Assembly: GCA_907165135.1 (NCBI GenBank)
Contig: OU015566.1
Coordinates: forward strand, 12,260,157-12,324,156
DNA from: Oikopleura dioica
Taxonomy: Eukaryota > Chordata > Appendicularia > Copelata > Oikopleuridae
Length of the DNA: 64,000 nucleotides
Reading direction: 5' to 3'
Part shown: positions 49,501-63,854 of the stretch, in pieces
Position numbering within the stretch: the first letter of the stretch is position 1
How the letters are laid out: each line of letters opens with the position of its first letter
The notes under the pieces: model-generated
Seen by the model: the letters and a program-made list of their open reading frames with translations, nothing else
Database searches by the model: none
What the model was told of the DNA's origin: nothing
Program-made: the position numbers and the translations under genes

Positions 49501-51257
49501 GCTTGTTCCAAGGCCCGGTCAATCCACCAAAAAGCTCCGGGCGTCGTTGCTCTTGCACCACCATTATTCTCAAGCCCCTCAGCTGCTTGTTACATGCATT
49601 GTTTCTTCTATCAACATAAACACCAATTGAATCTCCAAAAAACAACTTATGCATTTTTGCTTTAGGGCTCACCAGATCCTCTGAGAGACTATTCCGACAA
49701 TGAAATCGGCTCTCTTGATGGAATTTGGAATGAAATTGCATCATCAGAGGAAGAGTGTGACATCGAAAACGTCGAACTTGACGAAGATGAAGAGGAGGAT
49801 CTGGTAGAACTTGAAGACCAGTTCCCCTCAGACGAAGAGGACTTTGTTGAGCTAGAGAATCCTATGTGGGACAATTCTGCCATGAGAAACTGGAGCGACT
49901 TCGACGAAGTCAAAGAACAGCTGTTGAAGCGTGAGGAAGAGTATGCTGCTCCTGAAGGTAAGTTTTGTAATTTTGACAGCAATTTTTATCATGAAACTAG
50001 ACGATGCAATGGAAGTAGAAAAAACTCAGAAATCTGAGGATCAGCTCTTCTGCACTGAGAGTCCCGAGAAAACTCGAATGAGGAGGAAAATTTGGGCACA
50101 TCCTTCTGGTGCTTCTGTTTCATGCGCTCGCGCTACAACATATTTGGATGTATGCGACTTGAATATGATCCTCAAAGACGGCAAGATTACTATTGCTCCT
50201 GGAATAGAACCTGAAGCTTCCGAATCCGAAGAGGTTGAGGAATTCATGGAAAACGAAGATTCTGAACATGAAGAGGAGCAGGAAGTGGAAGAAGATGGCG
50301 GAGAAATTCAAGGAGAAGTCATTGAAATCCTGAGCAGCGATGGCGAAGGTGATTCCGAGGGTCATGAATCCGAGGAAATTCCAGACACGGAAGATGAACA
50401 AGAAGTCGAACAACCAGAAGCCGTTTCTGAGGTAGACGAAGACGATGACGATCTCGATAATGTCGAAGATGATGAAGATGACGAAGAATCCCTCGGCGAC
50501 GAAGACTCGGATGAAGACGAGGAAGAGCTCGAAGATCCAGAAGAACACGACAGCATTCCTTGTGGAGGAAATTTCGACGATGAACAGGAGAATAACAAGG
50601 TTAGATCGAGGCAAAAAGTGTGATCTCACTTTTCACTCAGCTGGATTATGAATACAAAAACTCGAGCATCATACAAAATCGCTAAAGTCCTTTGTAGCTC
50701 GGTGAGAAGCGAAAAGTATCGCCAGCGCGAAGACAGTTGAACTTCGAAGACCCAAAAAATAATGACGAAGCTCCTCAAAAAGAGCCAGTAGCGCCAATTG
50801 TTATCGATAGCGATTCAAATCCTCCGTAAGTCTGATAATATTACACGTTCGTTTTTTCCAGTCTAATTGCTTTTACAAGCTTTCAGGGGCTCGGGAGGGT
50901 GAGAAAAAATGGCTTATTTTATAATTCGCTTCGAAATTCATGCGAAGATAAAAGACGCGCTGACCGTTTTAGCGGATCAAAGGCGGCGTCTAATTAACGC
51001 ATGACTCAACAGCTGCCAGAACCCGTCCCCTTTCGCTTCCCCCTTTTTTTCTTTCCCAAGTGGCTTATAACTTGGCCCCACCTCTATGGCGCCCCCATGG
51101 GGAATTCAAATGTGGCGCGCAAAAATGCGTGAGCATTATTGGCCCCCGCAAATTACTGATTTTTTCTGCTTTTAGAGCACCTATTGAAGAGACACCGAAA
51201 GAAGAAAAAGTCAATATTTTGATACCGAAGAAGAAAAAGAAGAAAGATAAAAGTTAA
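46555..51257 (+). CDS. CHAF1A: CHAF1A, large subunit of chromatin assembly factor 1
   Basis: Fourteen exons from 46555-46641 to 51176-51257 give 856 residues in phase (introns of 608 bp after exon 1 and 589 bp before exon 49666-49957). CAF-1 deposits H3-H4 on newly replicated DNA, guided by PCNA. Order: an acidic start; the long Lys/Glu/Arg-rich KER helix (about residues 60-200); a PIP-like QQRAKFFQSFSKK just after it; then the conserved ED core with FHTDYRPPFYGTNR, LDYEYDSGEDWEEE and DGFFVPHGYLSDDEE, which are diagnostic for p150. The final 300 residues are extremely acidic (Asp/Glu runs) and end in a Lys-rich NLS (PKKKKKKDKS). I do not clearly see the winged-helix DNA-binding domain found at the C-terminus of vertebrate and yeast subunits. 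Confidence 0.92.
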
Positions 51258-52083
51258 AAGAGAGTTCTCATGAAGCCTTTTTCCACACCACCAAAAGCAA
51301 GTAGTTCTAATTTAGTTTATTCCTTTCAAATCTATTCCGTCAAAAATTTTTTTTAGCATCTATCCTGCCTTTTTTAACTAACACACATTTTTCCTCCTGA
51401 CTCGATTCAATCTTCCTAATTCATTGATTGAGCCCATGGCTCGTGAAAACTGTCAGAAAATCTTCAATCTGACAGGAATCAAGAGAAGTTTTATTGAGTG
51501 GAAAATATCGGGCCCTGGCCCCAATTGACACGCTATATTACCCGTTTACTGGGTTATCAGTCCCACAAAATTGAAACAACACATGCTCCTTTTTTGCTAC
51601 TTGTCACAGTTTTCTATCAGTTCAATAAATACTACGCCCTTTTGAAGCATGATCTTTTATTTGTTCCAAATAGCGAATAAAAGGATAAGTACCGAAAAAG
51701 GCCGTTATAAAAAGAACCCTCCGTTTAATTCCCTTCCAAATATTTGCGCTGTAATGACGACTCCTGTTTGAAAAGGTCGAGAGGTCTTTATTACAAGAAA
51801 AATCAACCCTGTCAAAATACGAGAATGATTGCGAAAATCTATAGATCGTTTTAAAAAATCATCGCAGAAATTGTGCGTTTCACTCTATCAAACTGCCAGT
51901 TACCCTCCCACTACTACTTTCGTACAAAAGAGTAAAAAATACCTGTATAAAGATAAATAATATCAATCGTGCCTTTTTACAGTAAAACTCATCTAAACTT
52001 CTTCTTTTTTCAGAAAGTCGGAATTGGGAAAAAATGCTGAGAAGCTTTATCAAACCTGAAAATTGATTGAAAAAGTAAAGAAT
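51258..52083. other. Intergenic region CHAF1A to TTC28
   Basis: 826 bp, AT-rich. It contains the CHAF1A 3'UTR and the TTC28 5' flank. No gene seen. Confidence 0.5.
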
Positions 52084-55000
52084 ATGCAATCTAGCACTGG
52101 TTCAAGCAATGGCTACTATCTTGCTGAGCAAGCTGATCGATTGATTCGGTAAGTCTTTAGTTTAACTCTCTGCCAGATGGCAAACTTTCTTTTACAACCG
52201 GGTGCTTGAACCGGAATCCACTTGAAATACTTCTAATATTACCCCGTCAATTATAATAAAATTACTCTTTGTAGAGCTTCCCGCTACCACGAGGCCTTTC
52301 AACTAGCCGCGCGCGCCCGCGACGCCGATGAATATTGCACCACTGCTTATATGGCCGAGGGGCTTGCTCTCCTTGGCCTCAACAAACCTGATGAGGCTCT
52401 CGCTGCCATCGCTGAGGGTATCGCCAACTGCCCAAGCGACATTCACATACTTCGGACAATGATCAAAGTAGCCAAGGAATGTCCTCTCAAGAACGAACTC
52501 CGTGGCAATATCCAGCGACTTGAGCAAAAGAACCTCGCTGAAAATCCATTTCTCGTCCTTTCGATGATCGGTCAAGATCTACACCGGGCAAAGCATCATC
52601 AGGCAGCAATAGACGTCCTCGAATGCGCCCTCGATCTGAATGCTCCTTCATTCAAGCTCCGTGGAACCGTTCTCAACTCTTTGGGTGCTGCTTATTGGGC
52701 TGTGGGCGAGAGAGAATCCGCTACATCAAAAATGAAGGAAGAACTTATCTTGAGCCGGGAAAACGCCGACATCGAGGGGGAAATCAGAGCCCTTGGAAGC
52801 TTAGCCGCCGCAGCTCGTGAAAGTGGACGGTTGAGCGAGTCAATCTCCTGCTTGCGTGAGCAAATCCGGGCCTCTCGATCCCTTCCTGATGTTCAATCCT
52901 CAGCTGCCGAGCTCTTGGCTCAACTTACCAACACAGAAATGGCTCTGCAAACATTGGAGAAATTCAGTGCCAAGGCGGCCACTTTCCTTCTATTCTCGCA
53001 GCGGAGAAGTGATAAGGCGGAAAAGCGCGATAGCTTGCGTCGGGCAATCGCCGCAGCGGAACGCTTCAAAGAGGAGGATTTACTCATCCAGTCCCTGCTC
53101 AAGCTTGGCCAAGTGCTTCTTGAACTGAAACTTCATGGCGACGCCATCGTTCGCGTGGAACGAGCAAAGCTACTACTTGCAAAACATCAAACAACCGGGA
53201 ATAAACAACAACTGCTTCTCGATGCTTGTGCAACTCTGTGCACGTGTTATCGAGCTGTGAGAGAACATTCCAAGGCCACTCAGGTGGCGAGAAAGGGCGC
53301 GGAACTTTCACAAAAGTTGAACAACCCAGATGTCGAGTTTCACTGTCTTGGAGAAGAAGGACGAGCTTACCAAGATCTTGGCAATCCTGAAAAGGCACTG
53401 GCCAGTTTCACATCACAGCGGGAGCTCCTCAGTCCGTCTAGCTATCCTATTGCTTGGGCAGATTGTCTTCTTGGCATCGTCGATTGCTTGGACAGTTTGA
53501 GCAAAAAAGCCGAAGCAAAGTCTGTGGCTCATGAACTCGCGCACAAATGTGAACGAGAATACAACCTTCAAATCCGCGTCTACAGACGATTGTCTCGTCT
53601 TCATGCTGATGAAAATTGCCTCGACTTGACAGCGGCGATCAAATCCACCGAGTCCCTTCTCTACGCCGCTATAAAAGAAGCTGACACGGAAGTCGAGTGG
53701 GAAGCATATCATTCTTTGGGACAGTATCACATGCGACTTGGGCAGCTTCAACAAGCTGAAAGTTGCTTGGAACGCGCCAAACGAATGGACCAAGACAAAA
53801 GCAAGGCGATTGATATTGATCTCGCTTATATCGCCTTTCAATTGAAAAACTTTGACAAGGCGCGCACGATCCTACGTCATCACCATACGAATGAGGCGTT
53901 CAACATCCTTGGTAAGATTTAACTCTATCAAAAAGTCATTCTTACTTGTTTTTCTAGCGCAAATCGAAGAGGAATCTGACAACTGCCAGGTTGCCGTCGA
54001 TCTCTATAAAGGAATTATCGATTCGACTCAGAATCTGACTCTGAAAGATGCTTGCACGAGCAAACTAGCAAGATGTCTTCAGAAGATGAACCTCCACGAC
54101 GAAGCCGTTTCAACTCTCAGAAATGTTGTCAAGAAAAGTGGTGGCGAAACCGACTCTGTTGTTTCTGACGCGACGCTGAACAAAACCGCCACTACTACTG
54201 CAACGATCTCAAGTATACACTCCACCGGGTCAAGTACAGCCGAACAACTTCATCTGACTCTTGCCGAGTCACTGGCAGCGATTGGAAATATCGAAGAAGC
54301 GCTAGAAGAGGCTGAACATGCTGGAGATACTGGAACGTCTCTTCGGGAGCTTCTTCTTGTTCGGGAAAAGAAACTTACAGAAGCTTTGCACGAGAGAGTT
54401 GCTGATCCAAAGCCGGGTCTCCACTTTTCCCTCTGTCGGCTTGATCTGCACTGCTGGCTCGTGAATGATTACCAACAAGTCATTGCTTTTTGTGGACACT
54501 CAAAGGCTTCTGACCACCTCGTTCGCCTCCGAAACATCATGCTTCGTGATCTCAGCCCTCGGATGGACATTTCTGATCAATCTATGGATAGCACCGACGA
54601 CAATTTCACCCTTCAGTCCGCCTCGGTTTATCTTTACGAAGCACTGATTGGCGCTTTTGAAGCGGAACTGGTTCGAGGTCAGTCTTTGGAAATCTACTGC
54701 CACGACGATCGGCTGTTATCTGTTCCATGGTCGTGCCTCACTGGAGACGATAAGATCCCACTCGTGGAAAAATACAAGATCGCAGTCGTTCCGTCTGCTC
54801 TTGATGTGATGCCAGCATCACCTGAATCCGGCGTGAAGCTTATCCAAATCCAATCTCTTGAGACTCAATCAGAACCAAACAGCAAGGACGAAGGGTTCCC
54901 ACAAAGTGTCATCTCCAATCTTGCAGAATTGAAGAATGCCTTGGCGAAAGAAAAGCATGTTTGGCTGAGTCTGGACGTTCGCAGCGAGCTCGAACTTTGT

Positions 55001-56207
55001 CTGTCCGAAGAGCGACATGACGTTTATAACTTATTCTCAACTGGAGAGCTTTCAAATCTGAGTATGATCGTCCTTGATTCCGACAACACCGGCCCACTTG
55101 CAGATGTTCTGATCAAAGCAGGAGTTTCTTGCGTGATTCGACCACTTTGGAAGGTTCCTAAGATCGCTGTGTCTGATTTTGTGCGATTATTGAACGAGAG
55201 CCTTGAATCAATGGATCCGATCAGTGCTTTACAAGATGCTCAGTTGAAACAAAAGTCGGGAAAGAAATTTGTCGATACTAGCTTTTGGGGTGCCTGGATT
55301 GGAACAGGGATTCCCAAGTCTGGTCCGAATGCGTCCATCACCGATGCTCTTTATGGGCTTCTGAGAAGCGAACCGAGTAGAGCCAGGCGAACGCTTCTTC
55401 AAGTTCAGCTTGGCGAGAAGACTCTTTCAGAAGAAGATGAATCCCTTGTCGATGACTTTACAGCTCTCGTCCCGTCGCTTCTTGCGATTCCAGTGGATTG
55501 CTTGAGCGCTCTTGTTCCAATCCTTCCCCGACGTCGACTTCTCGGAGAAATCAAACGCCAATTGAAGTCATCTGACAAGAGCAGAATCGATATTGACATG
55601 TGCTCCTGGGCTGCCGGCGGGTGCCATGATTTCCTCCAGAAAATGGGCTTTGGCGTCGTGGAAATGAGCGCCGAAAAGGTTTCCCTCCAAGGCGGCAAAT
55701 CAGAAATCGTTGAAATCGTTCACCGCGCTCTCACGCAAATGCTCAGTACTACCGACAAGAGTGCCAGCCAAAGTCCAGATGAAACGAGCCTGGAACTAAT
55801 TGAGAACTCGCCCGTTGTATCTGAGCCGTCAAATACGTCACCTCTAAGACACTCCGATGCGTCGCCATTCAGGTTCGTGATTTTAAAAGTTCAGTTTCTA
55901 GTTGAACCTATCTTTCAAGTAACCAGTTATTAAAAATCTATTCAGGGTTGTCCAACGAAAGGCGAAAAGTCTCAACGATACAATGGACTCTGCTCTCGGG
56001 CCTGAAAGCATCAAATCGCCTGACCTAAACCTTACCCCGTCAAAACGCCGCGTTATTGAAGTGACTGGAAGATCGAGCTTGCCCCTAGTTCAACACAAGT
56101 TCCGATCGCTATGGATCGGCTCAGATCCGCTTCGACCCAGATGCGAGGAAGATCAGAGTTCCGGATTCGGCTCTGGACAGAACAAAACACTCAGTGAAAC
56201 ACTGTAA
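52084..56207 (+). CDS. TTC28: TTC28-like TPR protein with degenerate CHAT domain
   Basis: Four exons (52084-52148, 52275-53911, 53958-55872, 55946-56207) give 1292 residues. TTC28 (TPRBK) is a large scaffold reported at the spindle midzone and midbody. About residues 10-720 are tandem TPR helices (for example YHEAFQLAARARDADEYCT, LGNPEKALASFTSQRELL, LGQLQQAESCLERAKRM). From about 54600 a CHAT fold follows (SLEIYCHDDRLLSVPWSCL, VLIKAGVSCVIRPLWKVPKI, SFWGAWIGTG). The positions of the caspase-like His and Cys read HVWLSLDV and MIVLDSDNTG, so the dyad seems absent. A Ser-rich tail follows. The protein is shorter than vertebrate TTC28 (about 2480 residues), with fewer repeats. The two largest exons are unusually long for this genome. 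Confidence 0.88.
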
Positions 56208-58463
<2,256 letters not shown>

Positions 58464-58560
58464 AAATGTTGGAAAGTTATCTTCTCACTGGAAAATTAAT
58501 TCCCTAAAGGCGCCGGGCTGATTGCTTTTTTGTTTTTTCTCGGTCGATAATTTTCATATT

Positions 58561-58575
58561 TGAAATCAAGGAAGA
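58561..58575 (+). repeat. 15-mer TGAAATCAAGGAAGA, copy 5
   Basis: Exact copy about 100 nt downstream of the RAB1 stop codon, in 3'UTR or intergenic sequence. Confidence 0.8.
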
Positions 58576-59040
58576 GTACATATATTGAGCATTTATCTGT
58601 TTATATTAAACAGCCCTGTAAAAAGATATATACACCACAACTCTCGCCACTTTCAACTCTCATCGCTGCACCACCTTTGCGTCAATTTCACAATTTACAG
58701 TCTCCTCTTTCGAGGATGAAATATCGTCGGAACTAATCTCAATATTCAAACCGTACCACCACCAGCTCGACCCAAAAAAGAAGAAAACTACGTTTTGTCA
58801 ATATTTCCCTCTATTCGTTATATAATATTACAAGAAACGACATATTTATATACAAAAAATATACTTACATTACAATAATTCTTCGCCGCAGCCTGCAGGT
58901 GGCACTTTTGCGTTTTTCTTTTTTTCTTTCATGAACATGTTCGAAATTTACTCCATCCGGTAAATGCAATAAAATTATTCTGATCAAAATCAATGTCTTT
59001 TGTTCAATTGTCATTACAGGTATCTAACAGTGTCAAAGAG

Positions 59041-59099
59041 GGAAGGTCAGCAATTGCGTCAACAGTCAATTCCGTTGTTCACGCAATTGCTGATTTTCC
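59041..59099. ncRNA. Candidate microRNA precursor hairpin
   Basis: Two 24-nt arms (59041-59064 and 59076-59099) enclose an 11-nt loop. Pairing the arms gives 21 Watson-Crick pairs, two G-U pairs and one C-C mismatch. The core arms are TCAGCAATTGCGT and ACGCAATTGCTGA. Size and near-perfect stem fit a pre-miRNA; the expressed strand and arm cannot be told. I do not recognise a known miRNA family. Alternative: a fold-back repeat remnant. Confidence 0.5.
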
Positions 59100-59530
59100 G
59101 GACAAGAAAGTCGCGAGTTTCTTCACCGCTATTTCCATCTTCTATTCTAACCAGTAAGTTCTAATCAGATTTTATCAATTTTTCGCTGTCAACCAACATA
59201 CAAGCTCAACTTCGTTATATTCTTATAGTGAGACAACCACGTTTTCATCTTTTCACGTATGCTTGGCAATGACTTTCGTAGGAGCCAGTATATTTTCTTT
59301 TCAATAATATTACTGCAAAATCATGATAAATATACATAATAATTTTCACTTTCGGAATGTATGCAAGAACACGAAGCTTTTGCATATGATTCGAGTTTAT
59401 TTCGATTGACAGTTAAGGTACTAAAGATCAGAAAGTGCGAAGGATTCTCTTGTCCCTCTACTCGGCATAAGCGGACTTACATCGTTGCCGATCTGTTGAC
59501 TTATCGATCGAGGAAAGATTCGACCTGAAC

Positions 59531-60995
59531 TTAGTTTTGTCTGCTAGAAGTGCCCTTCTCACCACTCATGTTCGTTTGTTGAGTCCTTATTGATGAGCGC
59601 GAGGAGAAAAACTCCAGGTCATTTTCTAAAGAAGCAACTTTTACAGTCAACAACGGAATAAGAACTTACGCAAATCGTTGTTATGCACTCTTATGTCGGA
59701 AAAACCTGACTCTTCTTCGACGCAGCAGAATAGTAGACAGGGCGATATGTACTTGTATCTAACGCGGTAAATAAGTCGATAGAACAGTTTTCTGCATTCA
59801 ACTCGGTATTCGCTGCTGTGAATTATCTTTTCGTTGTTGAAAATTGTTTTGCTTTTTCTTGGAAATTTTAATTTTTAACATTCATAAAATATTGGATCAG
59901 CGCAGTTTCCAATCTGCGGCATAATCTGAAAGAAAGCGGAGACCATGATGATCCAGTGGCTTGGCTTGGCGACTTGACTTTTCAAGTCAAAAAACTTTGA
60001 CCAATTTAAATACAATTTACTGGCGTGATAAGGCCCCCAGCTCAATGCATATAATATTCCCAAAGCTGTAATCAAGTGTTGGGCTTTTTGTTCCCTCTCG
60101 ATTACTGGATTGATGGAATTTCTGTTCTTGCGCTTGATGTGCTGTCTCAGTCTTTTGTAGACGTAGAAGTATGAGTGGCAGATGATCAATAAGGGAAGCA
60201 TGTAGAAGAGTGCGAATCTGATCGTTCTGAAGATGGGGAAACTTGATGAGCTTTCGTGGTAGCTGAATTTGGTTGAATATTTGTTACAAATTGAAAATAA
60301 GAAGCAATATTTATCAACCAAATGTCCCACAGCTCTTGACCGTTGAAATATTCGAATAAACTGGGTTCAAACCATCAACTGGCCTCGAAACGGCCTGCGA
60401 AGAAATAAAGGACAATGTTGGAACTGATGAAATAATCGCTGATAGAAGAACGGCGTAAAGTTTGATTGACGACTCTTCAGCTCGGTACACTGAGCCCAAT
60501 CGCTTGTCAAGCCCGCTGACGGTATTGTATCGCTCGTTAGCAATAATCGCGAGTGAGGTGGATATTAAAGAAGATGCAAGGTCTTCTCCGAAAAATGAAA
60601 GTTTGCAAAAAGCGTTATTCTCCGTCAGAAGGTCGTGAGTCTGGCTCGGTTTGTAAAAATCCTCGTTTGCTGATGTTTGCAAATAGTTGATGTTCATAAG
60701 AAACTTGTGGGGCAGAACGCTAACTATGTATCTCAAATGATATTAAATTTTCTCTCCTCTTGAGTATTGCTTACATAATACTTCCGATAGCATTAAGCTG
60801 AAGAAAACGTCGAGTTCCAGTCTTTCTCTTGCTTATTTGCTGGACATAAATGACCAGTAAATTTCCAAAAATACCGATAAGAAAGCTCGGTATCTCTATA
60901 GCAAGTTCTGCAAGAGCATATGCATTCGTTGTTGTAAAAAACTCTTCAGTTTTATCGCCAAAACGAAAATCGAACTCATGAGTTGATTCCAACAT
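59531..60995 (-). CDS. Class A (rhodopsin-like) GPCR
   Basis: Five exons (60995-60775, 60731-60327, 60262-59884, 59826-59670, 59625-59531) give 418 residues in phase if introns 60326-60263 and 59883-59827 are read as GA-AG. Seven hydrophobic segments are visible. TM1 is SFLIGIFGNLLVIYVQ. TM3 carries a conserved Cys (NAFCKLSFF) and ends in ERY, the DRY equivalent. ECL2 has the partner Cys (TVKSCGYHE). TM6 is YALSWGPYHASK. TM7 ends DPIFY in place of NPxxY. Helix 8 (SSEYRVECRKLFYRL) and a Cys-rich palmitoylation-like LLFCC follow, then a hydrophilic tail. Probably a peptide-type receptor; the ligand is unknown. Without the second GA-AG intron the protein would stop right after TM7 with no helix 8. 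Confidence 0.8.
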
Positions 60996-61160
60996 GTTTT
61001 GGGTTTTAGTCGGCAGTTGATATTTTGCGAGATTTTATAATCTTTCCTTTTGACTAGGTTTTTGTTCTGCTTTCAAAGTTGACGCTCTGTAACAAAGATA
61101 ATTGAGTTTTGTTTATATCAGGAATACGTTTTAAGGTTCAATAACAGACAGATTTGTAGG

Positions 61161-63103
61161 TCAAAGGCTTGAGGAACAACTTTCAATCGGCTTGAAAGGC
61201 TTTGACTCTTCGGAAGATAGGCGTTCATGCGTTTTTTTTGTAAGGAATTTTGTCTTTATTTTTGAAGCGAGAAGGAGAATCGCAAAAACCATGAGCATGA
61301 TTGTTGTTTTGAAGGGGAAGAGTTGAGGATGTTTGTAGTCAACAGATTCGTCATAGCCGGGCCATTTGATGAAAGCTGGAATTCCAAGAAAATGCTCACC
61401 GGAGAGCAGCCTTATCAAGGTTCCGAAGATGAATGCAATGACGGAGCCGAATCCATTCACGCGATCCTTGAGATAGAGAGATGCAGTCAGCTGCGGAAAG
61501 AGAAGAACGTAGACCAAATCACCGGCAAAGTGGAAGAGCTCGTAGATTGATTCGAACGTCAGGGATAGGTAAGTGGCGATGGCGGAAAGGAGAATGATGT
61601 TGACTTTGAGAAGGTATCCTCCTGTTTTATTCGTGATTTCGAAACCCTAAAAGAATGTTGATTGAGCACTTTGATAACAAAAACTACCTTTGCGTCAGCA
61701 ATTTCTTGAATAACATTCGCTGTAAGCATCGAGGCGCCGGAAAGCATAGAAGAGTCAATTGAGCTCATCACAGCAGCTGCAACTGCTCCAAGTCCGAAAT
61801 ACCCAACAATTGTCGGAGTGAACTCTTCAAGAGAAAGCGGGAGAATTGATTTCTTATTCTTTAGAAGCCACTCTTGAAGCTCTGAATCATTCATATCCAT
61901 ATTGGCCAAGCTTGTAAGAGACCAGTCCGCAACTTTTGCCGAAGCTCCGATAACGACGGGAGGGATAACCAAAATTGTGGTCCCAATAGCGCCACAAAAT
62001 GAAAGAATCTTAGCGGATTTGTCGCTCGATGCCGAGAGAACTCGCTGGAAATATCCTTGCCAAGGAATTCCTCCAAGCATAAGCATGATAATTGCATCAA
62101 TCCAGCTGGCGATTTTCGGTTCTGGGATTGTTCCGATCCAGTCAGAAGTTCGATTTTCCCAGTGGCCAGCTACAGGCTCAGAGGTTAGAACAAAAGGCAT
62201 CGCAGTGAAGAGTCCGATGGCAATGAAGATTAATTGGACAATATCTGTGTATGCTACCGCGTAGATGCCACCAGAGACAGTCTAACGGAATTATTACCAG
62301 TATGGATAAGCATGAACTTACATAGAGTGTCCCCACAGCAGCGGAGATGATGATAGTAGGCGTTTCTGGAGTGTTCAAGATGACCGACAAAGTTGTTCCC
62401 AGAGCGGCGAGAACAGCAGTACTCCAAAATAGATCTCCAAGTACTGCAGGGATAACTAGCAGGGCAGCAGGCAATCTTCCGTAAGCTTTCTTTCGTAAGA
62501 TTTTTAGACAGAGGTTCTTTACGCGAATTATGTCACAAGAGTTCACACTTCCTCAAGACTCGAGAATTTCAACTTGAAACCAATTAGCGAGCACTTATCG
62601 CTATTAAACCTTTCCTTCAAAGGATCAATCATCGTTGTAGCACCAGTCGCTCGTATCTGTTTCGCAAAAAACATGCCACCGATGGCCATGGAGAGTGTGT
62701 ATCCAACTGCACTAGAAATCGCCTCAACTAAGATGATGCTATACGAAACTTACGCTTGGCACCACAGAAGGCCTTTTTGAAACACAACTTCGGCAGAACC
62801 GTTTATGTAACCGCCGCAGACCCATGTAGCTGTCATTGTGAATACTCCAACAACCGTTGAAATATCCCTGAATATAATTAAACCTTTTCAAACGCTTGGC
62901 TACGTTACCTGTCACCAACAATGTATCCATTGTCGCCTTTTCCTTTGTGACGATTCTTCCAGCCAGCCCAGACACCAACACCAGCAACAGCCAAGTAGAA
63001 AACTATCATGCATTTCGCCATTATTACGATAACAAAAATGAGATGACTTACTCAAAATGATTATAAGTCCAACAACATCTAAAGATCCGCCTTCACTCGT
63101 CAT
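61161..63103 (-). CDS. SLC5A7: High-affinity choline transporter (CHT1)
   Basis: Seven exons (63103-63052, 63002-62909, 62867-62754, 62711-62615, 62489-62322, 62281-61688, 61646-61161) give 534 residues, close to human CHT (580). CHT is the Na+/Cl--dependent transporter that recovers choline into cholinergic terminals, the rate-limiting step for acetylcholine synthesis. Clear SLC5A7 segments: [91 protein letters not shown]-like [20 protein letters not shown] and [16 protein letters not shown]. Intron 62614-62490 needs GA-AG ends; with it [19 protein letters not shown] aligns to vertebrate CHT with no gap. The C-tail is short and Ser/Glu-rich. This gene marks cholinergic neurons, so the GPCR next to it may or may not be co-regulated. 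Confidence 0.94.
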
Positions 63104-63854
63104 AAGTAACTGTTGAAATGACTTCGAATGTTCAGTCTCTTAAATTTTTGTCTCTTTGATGTGGATTAAAAAAATAACTGCTATCAATTTTTATCAAAAT
63201 ATGAGGTTCTGGAAGGAGAAGTTCACTCCCGCCTTGAGTAACTTGTAGCAATGTAGATGGGAGCAATAGCGTAGTGCCCTCTATACTCTGTTACGCATAA
63301 GGCTTGTTCCATAAGCGATGCTGCAAATCAGATACAAATTTTCCTCGCTAGAAGCGCTAATCCGTCCCAATGTCAATTACATGAAAAAGCAAATTATTTT
63401 ATGAGCGAGAATCTCTGATATTTCGGAAGTATTTTCTCAAAATCAAAAAATAATATTTGATTCGATCACGAATGATGTTATCCATCATTTTTTTATTTCA
63501 AAAATATGGAAACTTTACCGTCCGAGTGTAAAGCAGTCTCTTACTCATAAATAAGAGACATGTATAAACGTAAAAGAAATTTTTTACCGTAGATAAAGTA
63601 TATTTTAGTTTGACAGGAAGAGGAAATTTTTTCTCCATTAGCCAAAACTGACCCTTATACCACATTGAAAAAATGTATTTGGGCCAAAATAACTGTTCAC
63701 AGGAAGGAATATATTTGTTGGTATATTATTTGCAAATATTAAAAAAATCGAACAATTCGATAGGATATTCCAAAATCATGTACCTCCTCCCTTATTTTAG
63801 TCATAACGTTGAAAACGATTCTATTTGAGCAAATTTATTCATCAAATTTCGAAT
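63104..63854. other. Intergenic region upstream of SLC5A7
   Basis: 751 bp, very AT-rich, holding the SLC5A7 promoter and the 3'UTR of the next - strand gene. No gene seen. Confidence 0.5.

Larger units (their letters stand above)
58464..59530. other. Convergent intergenic region RAB1 / GPCR
   Basis: 1067 bp with the RAB1 3'UTR, the fifth 15-mer (58561-58575), AT repeats near 58620-58870 and the hairpin at 59041-59099. No protein gene seen. Confidence 0.5.

Noticed and set aside
50120-50629. Minus-strand hydrophobic and Ser-rich frames resembling a membrane protein
   Set aside because: Antisense of the Asp/Glu-rich tail of CHAF1A; codon complement explains the hydrophobic and serine runs.
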